The notes under the pieces were generated by a model that saw only the letters and a program-made list of their open reading frames with translations, was not told the DNA's origin and made no database searches. A stretch of DNA of 24,026 nucleotides from Phoronis ovalis. Taxonomy: Eukaryota; Phoronida; Phoronidae. Positions 10,303-20,086 of the stretch are shown piece after piece. Within the stretch, counting starts at the first letter, position 1. Each line of letters starts with the position of its first letter. The DNA is taken from contig JAOXYB010070723.1 of NCBI GenBank assembly GCA_028565635.1, forward strand, positions 1 to 24,026, read 5' to 3'. Both the position numbers and the translations under genes were made by a program.

Positions 10303-10458
10303 GACCACGAGGGTGTGCCGTTACTGCTTTCTGTTGCACATATGGGTGTATTGGTGTTTCAGAACAATACAAAAATCAACACATTTTCATGGGCCAAAAT
10401 AAGAAAACTCAGCTTCAAAAGAAGGCGTTTTTTAATTAAGCTTCACCCTGAAGGATAT
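10303..10458 (+). CDS. FARP (FARP1/FARP2-like): FARP-like, window exon 5 (FERM F3 / PTB-PH-like lobe)
   Basis: The acceptor CTGTTTCAG and the donor TAT|GTAAGT leave 52 codons, phase 0 at both ends. The peptide has [19 protein letters not shown] followed by [19 protein letters not shown], the central beta strands of the F3 lobe and nearly the family consensus. This is the most strongly recognisable exon of the gene. An alternative frame through the exon (from 10242) is a shadow. Confidence 0.93.
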
Positions 10459-11872
10459 GTAAGTACTAATGCTGATTTGATGAAGAAAAAAGCAGTTTCT
10501 CTCATGAGAAGAAATTCTGTTTCAATAAACAATTAACATTTTTGTGTACCTAAACTGTTTGGAAGAAAAGTAGGCAGACATTTTGATTGGCTAATTAAAA
10601 TTTTTGTTGTAATGATAATATATGCAAATAAAAATATCAAAATATTGCAAAATTTATGTTTAATAAAAGGACAAAAAATTTATGGTAGCCTCATAAGAAA
10701 AACTGGTTGTACAGTCAAATGCAACAAATTCTTAATGTTAATAGTATATTGTGTGAAAAACAATGAAATTATTAGACTACAAATTGTAGTGATTGCAGAT
10801 GCTTACTGATTTTGTGAACTACTAACGGTAGCTGTATTTGTATTTTGGCTTAACAAATGATTAGAATAGCTTGTAGCAGTTTTAACCAAGTAAAAAATCT
10901 TCTTTTTCAACTATTAATGTTGCTAGTACTAAGTTTTAAAATAAATTCTAAGCCCAAATTATTAATCTGTAATTGATAGAGATTTCTGCTTAAATTTTTG
11001 GATCATTTTCTCTTCTCTGTTAACATTATAGGGAGAGGTAAAACATTTTGTGTGCTTTTGCATCGTTCTCCTTGCACATTTCAGATTGATCGCAGTTCAC
11101 ACTTCTTGTTTGCTATGTATATATTGACTGGAAGTGTGAAATGTTGGGTCGACTGTTTTAAACTAAATTCAAGTTACACCTGTCCTCCATCTTGCTTGTA
11201 GAATAATAGGCCTTCCCACTCACTCCAGAACTCAACTTCAAGTGTACAAAGCAGACAGATTATTAACTGTACCACACAGTGTAATATTTCATTTTTAGTT
11301 AACTAATAGCTATCAGGAGTAGTTTGTAGTGTAGGCTTATTAATACAAGTGTTGTTTAACAGATATTTCCCAACAGATATTTTTATTGATTTTGTACCAT
11401 CAGGCATGTTGCTTTGGCATCAGCAATTTTCTATATTACTATTAGAAGTATGTTTTTGCTAAAAACTGCATTACTCTTGCAGTGTTTTTGAATCCGCAAA
11501 TACTGGGAAATATTGCAGAATTTGATGCTAGGAATGAATTTCTTGAAATTTGAGTTATACATCTAAAATGTATTGAGGCTTTTTAACACCATACGCATTG
11601 TTTGAACATGGTGTTAAAATTGTTAACAGTACTCGCAAGGAGAGTCTATACATCCTTTAACTGCCATGGATTTGTAAAACTGAATTCATAGCTTATCGGT
11701 TCACACATTTTTACATAACCTTAATTCTGTGTTTTGGTTTAAAAAAACCCTCTGAAGTGTTCAGTCACTGGTAAGCTGCATAGAGATCTTCAAGTGTTTT
11801 TCCTGATGAAGGCCACTGTTGCTGCCTCTGTGTCTATTCACTGTACTTCAACACAGTCATTTGATTTTGTAG
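10459..11872 (+). other. FARP intron
   Basis: The intron is 1.4 kb and AT-rich, with no supported exon. It holds a perfect 12-bp inverted repeat with a 15-nt loop at 11581-11619. Confidence 0.75.
11581..11619. repeat. perfect 12-bp hairpin in a FARP intron
   Basis: TTTTAACACCAT (11581-11592) and its exact reverse complement (11608-11619) enclose a 15-nt spacer. It is too short for a typical pre-miRNA. It could be a small inverted-repeat footprint or chance. Confidence 0.7.
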
Positions 11873-12033
11873 TCATACTACAAGGATACTGTGGAATTCT
11901 TTTTCGACTCAAGAGATGAATGCAAAGGGTTTTGGAAATATTGTATAGAACACCATGCATTCTTCCGATGTATTGCAGTGAAACGAATCCCTCGACACAA
12001 GACAAGGATACTGAGTAGAGGGTCAAGCTTTAG
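11873..12033 (+). CDS. FARP (FARP1/FARP2-like): FARP-like, window exon 6 (end of FERM F3, start of FA segment)
   Basis: The acceptor GATTTTGTAG and the donor TTTAG|GTAATC give phase 0 in and phase 2 out. It encodes YYKDTVEFFFDSRDECKGFW, then YCIEHHAFFR (last strand and C-terminal helix of F3), then ILSRGSSFR, which opens the FERM-adjacent motif. The stretch between FFR and SRGSSFR is basic (VKRIPRHKTR) and differs from the vertebrate lysine/proline-rich version. Confidence 0.92.
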
Positions 12034-12494
12034 GTAATCATACAAATTATTGCGACATAAAAGTCTTCCAACGTATTTAAGTTTAATAAACTGTAAAAAA
12101 AACGGTTCCAAAGTGAAAGGTTAGTAGAATTAGGTGAATTTTAGAAATTTATCTAGCTTTATGTCTCAGGTTTGTTTTTGAAATGATATGCAGAAGTGAT
12201 CTCTCACTGAAGTGATATGACATGCTGAATAGAGATGTTTGAAATCTAATAGGCAAAGGATTTTATGCTAGATAATGATGTTTGCGCGACTGAAAAATAT
12301 GGTAATGACTAAAGAACATTGTGTGTTAACGTTTTTATTTTATTTTTATCTTGATAGCAAAGATATGATTCCAATATTTCTTTGAGAAAAATGGATGAAT
12401 ATTTTGTAAGTAGTTTTATTCTCTTAACTTGCCTAGAAACCTGTGTAGAGAAAGCTTGTTTATGGAATAAAATGCTTGTACTTTCTTCCAACAG
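12034..12494 (+). other. FARP intron
   Basis: The intron is 461 bp. Nothing is recognised apart from short AT-rich frames on both strands. Confidence 0.75.
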
Positions 12495-12569
12495 GTACAG
12501 TGGTAGAACGCAAAAACAACTGTCAGACCATGTCCGAGATAATTTTGTTAAAAGGCCAGGATTTGAAAG
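12495..12569 (+). CDS. FARP (FARP1/FARP2-like): FARP-like, window exon 7 (FERM-adjacent segment)
   Basis: The acceptor TTCCAACAG and the donor GAAAG|GTACAT give phase 2 at both ends. With exon 6 it completes SFRYSGRTQKQLSDHVRDN, the hallmark of the FA region, a phospho-regulated segment after FERM domains. It then gives KRPGFER, ahead of the linker. The donor lacks G at +5. Confidence 0.9.
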
Positions 12570-12770
12570 GTACATATTCTATTTTACGGTTTTGTTGTAT
12601 GCTTGTGTAATGTTCCAGGGTCAGTGTACTTACAGTAAAACAAGCAGATTAAAAAACATTAAATAAACGTCTTTTGAAAGCCTAGCCGATATAGATTGTT
12701 GCAAGTTCCGATTTGTGAGTGAACATTATCGTTAGTCACAAGTTTAAAATTCATGGATTGGTTATTTAGG

Positions 12771-12836
12771 GTACCTCAGCAGTATATTGTAAAACATTTG
12801 ATATTTTGTGTACCTCAATAATATATTCTAAAACCA
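12771..12836. repeat. imperfect direct repeat, 39-bp period
   Basis: A segment of about 25 nt beginning GTACCTCA and ending CTAAAAC or GTAAAAC recurs at 12771 and 12810 with four differences. Confidence 0.6.
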
Positions 12837-12920
12837 TATTACTTTCTTTCCTTTGCGCGATTGTAGAAAGTAAGTACATGGGCTGCAGATGGTTACTACT
12901 ATTTAGTTAAATATCTACAC

Positions 12921-12960
12921 TATGTGCATATAGCTGGCATTATGTACATATAGCTGGCAA
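12921..12960. repeat. 20-bp tandem duplication
   Basis: Two adjacent 20-bp units (12921-12940 and 12941-12960), each containing CATATAGCTGGCA, differ at two positions. Confidence 0.8.
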
Positions 12961-14286
12961 TTTATGTTAAAAGTTTCAACTGACTTAGGTTTTCATCAAT
13001 AACTTCTATGTTCTATCCTACAATTAACCGTGAATACTTTATCTGCCATATAGTCTGCCAAACATGTTACAGCTCCAGCTTGGATTAACTTGACGTTTAA
13101 GGCTGCTATTTTCGTCAAATGAAAAATTCCAGTTTAAAAAAGGCTGTTCTTCTCCCGTTGTGAAAAATCTAAATTTGTTAACACATTTAAGACAGCAAAT
13201 CCAACTTTAAGCTGTTCTCCTATATTGGGAATTGTGGGCTACTATCTGCTAGATAAAATATAGCTTACCACTGAATGTCTACATATTTAGCAACTGTCTA
13301 TATCTTATAAAATGCATGCGTGAGCTCTCTGGTACCTTCTTCCTGCAGTATGATCGATCTCCATAGCTAATAACCCGATGCATATCTTCCTATGTGTGGA
13401 CTACGAAATATTCACACCATCTAGTAGTCAAATCTTATCTCTTTGTAGTGCTACACGGTTTGTGTAGGTTAGAAAATGTGTATACATGCATGCATCTACT
13501 AGAGCCAGATATGCCATTGGCTGATAAACTAGCATTGTGTTAAGTAATAACTTGATACGCTGGTTGGCAAATAGACAGTACTTATTAATAAAGCTTAATC
13601 ATATAGCACATATAACTATAAACTAGTTTCATGTTTTAAGCGCGTTTATTTAAAGTGACTGAAATATATAAGAGGTTTAAATTTGAATGACTTCTTATGC
13701 AGCTGATGATGCTATATGATATTAACACCTTAATGTTACAATGTTTTGTGTCTATTCGTGTATCCCTCCCTACCTGTATATATCCTCACGGTATTTTAAT
13801 GCATGTTTGATGTCCTTTTGATTAAATAATTAAGTAATTCTATCTTCCAGTGAAATATATACTAGTGGTAAATTGATTCAGTATATCCAACAAAAATATA
13901 ATATCCCTCAGCAAAGTGACACGCATCGTACAAAAAAGACTATTTCTTACTGGTTATTGAAAAACTATTTTTTGCTGTTAATAAATTTTTTTTGGGCAAC
14001 TGACATTGTAGTTGCTGTACTTATGTCAACTTTGTTACTAGCGCCCTCAAGTGAGTGTGATGGGAATATTATATCAGTATTAGTGGTTAAGTGGTATAAA
14101 GCCTGGGTAAACACCGATCATATTGTTCTTGTTATTCAGATACTGACTTAATATATCGGCTCAAATAAAAAAGTGTTATACAGTGATCAAATTTACTCGT
14201 GGCCCACTATTCTAATAATCACAAAGAGAAATTTTCATGCAAAAGCGAAATTTACTGACACTGTCATATCTTATTACTATTTTCAG

Positions 14287-16549
14287 AACCGTTAGTGTCC
14301 GTGTTTCCAGTTTAAGTGTTGGTGCTAAATCGAATAAATCGGGTACGTTGAATTCACAAGGTACAGATTTCAGTCGCCAGATGAACAGTAGCATGTCAAG
14401 TGGATCCCGGACATTAGACTCTCGTGCAGGCATTCAACCATCTTCAAGAATCGAAACCGTTGAAGTTCACAGCGATAGCTCGCATTCAGGTAGTGTTACA
14501 TTACATACTCCACCATCTGAGAAAATAGACCAATCAGAGATTGGGAAAAAAGATCATGTGATTGCTGAAGTCCATGTTGAAAAGACTGTCCATGCTAACG
14601 ATGCTGAAAATAATGGTGCTGTTACTGCTGATAATAATAATACTAGTAGTGTTCATGTTGTAGATACTTATGCCATAAATCTGTCAGCCAATCAAAATGC
14701 AAATGACAATGAGAAGCTATCGCGTAAATCCAGTAGTGAATCAGTGCAGTTGAGTACAGTATTACATATTGATGAGGATGAATTAATGAACAGAAAAAAT
14801 GAGGAATTGAGTGGCGGTGTGAGTGCAGGGTTGAATGGTGGTGTGAATGAAACAGATGGGGGTCAAATGAACGGGGACAGGGTTGTAGACATTAGCATTG
14901 TGGGGAATGAAATAAACGGGGAAGTTGATGTTGTTAATGATAACGAGTATGACTCTGAATGTAGGCATGGTTCTGGGGTTAAAAGCGATGAGGATATACA
15001 ATATATATTGCATCGTAGACCAATGGAGCCCAACTCGGAAAACATTGCTCACGTAGTATTAGGTAACCAATCACATTTAACTACCACACGGCCACCTGTT
15101 GAGTTTTCAACTTTCCGTGTACCCTCCCCTAATCTACAATGTGTATCTCCCCCATCTCCTAATATTCGGCATACATCATCCACACAAGAGGATACTGGTT
15201 CGCCTAAATTACAAATCAATACAAGTCTACCATCATCATCATCTCGAGGCTCATCTCTTGAACGATCGCCCAAGTCTCCACGGCAGAGATTTGACTTTGT
15301 TCGTGTGAACAAGCTTCCGCCAAAAGATAGCTTTTCTAGTGCAGATGATACTGTTAGTCCATCATTAGAAAAAGAAATAATGGAGCAATTCCAGAAAAAA
15401 CGGGAACGATTTGGTAGTAGTAAATCGGAAGAAAGTCAGGAAGAAGACAAGCAAACTTTATCATTTTCCACTTTCCGACCACCTCCCCCAAGAATAGAGA
15501 TGCAGGGCCCTACCCCAACATCACCTAAGTCGCATGTATTTCCACCTCCAGAAAATGAAGGGCTGACATCAGACTCGTCATCAGAATCAGAATCAGAAGA
15601 TGAAGGAGAACATGTGCTGATCAATGACTCTGGGCATGCCCATGTTTACCCTAATCCTTTTGTTGTCTCGTCACCAGAAAAATTTCAAATATTGGAGGAG
15701 AAATTGGAGCAGGGAGATGGAGATGCTTTAAGCTTTGCTAACCCGTATGTCTCTGTGTCACCTCGCCCTACTCAAGCAACAGTTCGAGTCGAATACACCA
15801 GTGCATATGTAGTTTCCTCACAATCAGCACAGATTCAACCACCGTTGAAAACCCCAGTGACAAATCTAGAGAGTTATTTCCAACAGGAAGGTGCCTCACC
15901 AATTCCTTTTGCTGATGCCTCTCCAATTCCTTTTGCTGATTCCTCTCCAGTACCATTTGAAAAATGTAATGAAGACATTGATGACCTTCCCCCTCCACCT
16001 CCAGAAGCATATACACAAATAGACACATCAACTCCACAGAAAATGACTATATCGACAAACGTAAGAACTGGCTATGAAGCTCTTCCCGATGTGCCTCCAG
16101 ATATTGAAAAAACTCCTAAGAGATCAGACTATGAAAACTTGGACAGGGATGATATAATGACTAATTCTAGTAGCAGCGGAGGTATTGCAGATGCACACAG
16201 ATCCCCAGACCGACTTGCAAATTTAGAAACTGGAGATGATGTAGGTCAAAGGTCAAGTGATGGTGAATCATCAGACAGCGACATATCAGATGAGGTAGAA
16301 ATGGTGTCACATGAACAGATGCGCCGTCACATTAAAGGTGGAAATGCATCCCCCTCTCAGTACGTCACCAGTGTTGAGATGGAGCTATCTCCAAAAGGTC
16401 ATGTTCGTGAGCAAAACACATATCATGGTTACGATGAAGGGGGATTCTTCAGTAACCCCTATGCTGAATCACTTGAAGATCCACCACCTGTCAATCGCCA
16501 GTCAAAACCAAGCAATAAAGGACCCACATTTTCTTCATTTGGACACTAA
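14287..16549 (+). CDS. FARP (FARP1/FARP2-like): FARP-like, window exon 8: giant disordered linker exon with its own stop codon
   Basis: The acceptor ATTTTCAG at 14286 joins exon 7 in phase 2 and completes arginine. The frame then stays open for 753 codons to TAA at 16547-16549; the upstream ATG at 14237 is intronic. The product is low-complexity and rich in S, P, D, E and N. It holds SLSVGAKSNKSGTLNSQGTD, an acidic serine cluster (SSSESESEDEGE), and three SP[I/V]PF repeats at 15893-15964. LPPPPP (15986-16003) fits EVH1 or SH3 ligands. NPF (15653-15661) is an EH-domain ligand form, with NPY at 15740 and 16454; FSTFR occurs at 15104 and 15464 and FSSF near the end. Exon 9 starts in phase 1, so a RhoGEF-containing product needs a donor inside this exon. 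Phase-1 candidates are TTAG|GTAACC (after 15062) and TTCA|GTAACC (after 16451). Unspliced, it is a terminal exon giving a FERM-FA-tail protein. The 3' boundary of the long isoform is uncertain. Confidence 0.82.
15893..15964 (+). repeat. three 24-bp coding tandem repeats (SP[I/V]PF units)
   Basis: Three in-frame 24-bp units encode ASPIPFAD, ASPIPFAD and SSPVPFEK. The first two differ by one base and the third has diverged. They lie inside exon 8 and expand a short proline-containing motif. Confidence 0.9.
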
Positions 16550-19500
16550 GTAAATGTCTAGCTAAACGATCCAGTATCATGCCAAAAAAATCTTGTTAAG
16601 TATGGAATGAAAGGCATAGCTTTTCTATGTCTAAGAAAATAATTATTAATGCTTTCATTCCTTTGTGTATATTTAGCATTTAGAGCTTAAAAAGAAATTT
16701 ATGAAATCCATGACTGCTTTGATCTATGCCATATTACATCCATTAATTTTGTTACCCTAATAGTAAGATCAAGGGTACTTTTTTATAACTCTCATTTACT
16801 GCTAAATTTGAAATTGAAGTATTAGAAAAGAGCCTAACTTCATTCTTTGCAGCTATTGCCATCTAGTTTTTTAATAGTCTTACTTTCTGTGGGTTGCGTT
16901 CAATACACATGTCAAAGTTTGTATTCTGTGTTTTTCGTTAATTCTGATTTGTCTCACATTTCTAACGGTACCAGCTCCTTAGTCGTCTCAAATGTGCAAT
17001 TCTAGTCACTCACAGAAGTTATTATCTGATCAAATTAATCGATGTCATATGGCAGCACATTAGCATTTGTTATTAATTAAATTATGCTTGTTTTTCATTT
17101 ATTAATTTTAAACAGAAACTGCTGGACAGAGTCTGACCCTTGTCCTCCCTTATTTTTGTGTTTTTCCATTTATTTTTTGATTTTGTTTTGGTGCTAATCC
17201 TAAATTGGCTGTGATTGTACCCATGTTATGTTAACCAAGAAATTCTAATTGACATAGGTTATATTACATTTTCTGCTGGCTTTTTTTCCGCTCATGGTTT
17301 ATATAAAAAAATTAATACTCTGATCATGAATACTTCCTACTGATATTATTTGCTGTAAGTTACACCTTTGCTTCCCACGTTTATCACATTGATATTCCGG
17401 TCAACGTTATGAAAGAAATATAGCAGAAGTTAGAAATTTATTATTGTCTCGAAAATGGCCTTGTTGCCAGGTATTATGGTAAGACGAAAAGTATTTTGAC
17501 ACCATGTCTGTTGTCAGGCATACAATGCAACAGATTTCTGTTCTTGACAAAGCAATGTAAAAGGTTATCCAATACTCAAGTTCTTTGAACGTACCGGAAA
17601 CTGTTATATTTTCTACGTAAAAATAATGCAACACCATGACACAACTGCCTTAAATAACATTTTCCAGCGTTATCCCTCCTTTCAACACGATCCTTTTTTC
17701 GCTTCTTAGTTTTTACACGAGTTGTGTTTCTGACTTTGTTCTCTAGTTCAATCCCAAGTATAACCTCACTTAGTAACACGTAGTGCATGATGATAGATTA
17801 AATAGATATTTCTTGCTTTTTGCATGTATATGATTTACTAGTAACTCTCACAAACTAAACCTGCTTTTATTTTTGCTGTCTGTCAAAATGTATGGTAGTG
17901 CTGTATAGAGTTAGATAACATGTGGCACACACTCTGCATAATGGAGAAAAAGCGTAGCGAAATACACGATATAAACATGCAAGCATTTTGTTTTCTTCAA
18001 TACATATCAAGCTTGCATGACTCGGAAATAAGAGTTCTCTTATCTGACAGCTTTTCATTGTCAAATGCATTTTGAATAACGGCATGTGTCATGGAGTTAC
18101 AAAGCATTGTGGGAGAAAGGATAGTACTGAGGATTATGGGATAAGGGATTAATTTACTGTACCAGAACTTACTAGTTTCAATGAGAATCGCTAACAAAGA
18201 ATTTGTTTAAAAGTTAACTTTTTAAAAAATTTGTTAATTTATCTAGAAAATGTGCATATCAGCATATTATACCAATTGAATGGTGTAGTATGATTATTTA
18301 TCAGATTCAATTTCTGGAAATTTTTAAAAATTTACTTTGTGCAGAAATTGGAAAGTTTATTTGATTTTATTTGTTTAATTCATATTACATGTTACATACA
18401 ATAACCTAAGGTTAGTGAAGAATTCATAATGTGTGCTATTTCATAAAAAATCTTGTCTCTGTTGCTACAACTAGTGTTTATAAAGCACTATATATTGACA
18501 CTTGTCTCTCAATGTAGTTAAGATGCCACACCATAATAATAGTGGTGGTAAATTTAGTTTTTTTGCTACTAATCGGTTTTTTACAAGCGTTTGTTGGGGT
18601 AGCTTTAATGCGAGATATTAGTATTATATCACTGCCATGTGGCTGTGAATAATCACACCCCGTACTTTTGATGTTGTGTCTTTATTGTCATATTCAATAC
18701 TTAACACTAGTGTGTAGCTGTATTCTGATTTAATAAACTCTGTTGATGTATGCATTTTAAACATGCTGATTTTTTATGCTTTTATTGTTACCCTTCCCCA
18801 CTGGCCCCATGTTACATATATGGATGAAGAGATTATTGATGGATATGTGAAAGTACAGTAATGAATTTATAGAATAGACAACAATTTGAAAGGCTCCGAA
18901 GTTGTTATTGTTAATCTAATTTACAAGCTGACAAAGGTATGGCTCCTATGTTGTGTAATACCTTGAGGTAAAGAACAACTTTGTACCAACTGCGGTTCAC
19001 TCCGATTTCCTTGTTATTTGTAGCAACAAAAAGTCGGAATTTAATTGAAATTTAGATGTGATGATTTCGGGAACGTGTCTGATTTCCGGAATTCTGGCTA
19101 ATTATATAGATTTTCAAAGATGTATAATCCTTATTCTTAATATCAAGTTTTAAAGCATTTGATTGGCTGATGGTGAAGCGGCATTATACTGTAGTATTTA
19201 ATGCCCTTATTATGTGGAGTGCGTGAAACATTTATATCTTCTGTTGCTTCATTCAAATTAAGTGAAATGGGTTAGGGTAAGTAATCGAGTAGCTGGTGTG
19301 AAAATTTGCTTTATAATTTGAGATTGACCAATGAGAAAACGTTTCAGTTACTGGAGTTGATGGTTTCTATATATTAAGTAAATGAACTTGGTTAGGGGTT
19401 GTGTTACTCTTAATAATCTGAAGAAATGTAACAGACAGCCTTGTAATAGCATGCATTATCTGACTTTTAAGCTGAAACAACATCACCAAACTTGATAAAG

Positions 19501-19614
19501 CTCGGTCTTCATTGTAGCTGCTGATAGAAGTAACACTACTTAGTTATTGCACTGAAAAATTTTAATGTGTATTCTGGATAACCGCTAGTGTATGAAACTA
19601 TTCTTAAATTTCAG
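16550..19614 (+). other. FARP intron / possible 3' UTR of a short isoform
   Basis: About 3.1 kb after the exon 8 stop with no supported coding exon; minus-strand frames near 17400-18200 have no recognisable domain. If exon 8 is terminal in one isoform, 16550 to about 18755 is its 3' UTR, ending after the AATAAA at 18732. In the long isoform the whole stretch is intron. Confidence 0.6.
18732..18737 (+). terminator. candidate poly(A) signal for a short FARP isoform
   Basis: AATAAA is followed within 5-20 nt by GT-rich sequence (CTGTTGATGTATG), the usual arrangement of a cleavage site and its downstream element. I saw no earlier AATAAA after the exon 8 stop on this strand; weaker ATTAAA variants occur near 17074 and 17797. 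Confidence 0.4.
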
Positions 19615-20086
19615 GCGCTATAGTGGATCCACAGCATTCAGAAATGATGTACAACTATGAAATTCAGGGTTCACCACCACCCATCTATGAAGATTCAGTG
19701 ATGCCTGCTGCACGGGAACCTAATGAGGAACCAGACAACAATGAACAAGAAGAATTGCCGGCAGATGAGTCGCCACATGAATCTCCTGAACCTCCCAGAA
19801 TTGAATACAACCAAGATATTGATGCTTTATATAGCAAAGTGCAAAAATTCCCAGGCCGCAAGTCATCAGCACCAGCGTTTTCAAAGCTTCATCCTTCAGA
19901 AGATGTATCAGAGGAACATCGTTTATCACGATGTGCCGAAGTGGAGAATATTCCATTTCAGGTAGAGGAGCCGGAAGACCATTTACATCGGAGTCGAGAA
20001 GTGGAAGATATTCCTGATGAGCTGGGGCCGCAGCCAGTGCATATTGAAAGGTACTTTCCCTCGACAGAACGTACCTTGTATTATTA
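19615..20086 (+). CDS. FARP (FARP1/FARP2-like): FARP-like, window exon 9 (linker, PPxY-containing)
   Basis: The acceptor AAATTTCAG at 19614 opens the exon in phase 1. Two donors both leave phase 2, matching exon 10: AAAG|GTACTT after 20050 and TTA|GTAAGT after 20086. They differ by 36 nt (12 residues, YFPSTERTLYY plus one split codon). The product is acidic and disordered. It has SPPPIYED, whose PPIY (19677-19688) is a WW-domain ligand form, a DIDALYSKVQKFPGR segment that may be helical, and two related EVE[N/D]IP boxes. I do not recognise it beyond its place in the linker. The coordinates use the downstream donor. Confidence 0.75.

Larger units (their letters stand above)
12570..14286 (+). 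other. FARP intron
   Basis: The intron is 1.7 kb. It includes two imperfect direct repeats: about 39-bp spaced units starting with GTACCTCA (12771-12836), and a 20-bp unit duplicated at 12921-12960 (18 of 20 identical). An open frame at 13873-14151 is hydrophobic and AT-rich, and is not supported as an exon. Confidence 0.7.

Noticed and set aside
13873-14151. 92-codon hydrophobic frame before exon 8
   Set aside because: It is AT-rich with low-complexity hydrophobic runs, has no fitting acceptor/donor pair in phase with exons 7 and 8, and exon 7 joins exon 8 cleanly.
14783-16037. Several minus-strand frames across exon 8
   Set aside because: They are shadows of the long plus-strand coding frame and show no domain of their own.
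16547-16555. TAA|GTAAAT as the exon 8 donor
   Set aside because: The exon would keep the complete stop codon, so splicing there could not produce the downstream RhoGEF part.
17407-18197. Overlapping minus-strand frames in the large intron, considered as transposon protein remnants
   Set aside because: No recognisable catalytic motif or terminal repeats; the residue composition looks like translated AT-rich non-coding DNA.
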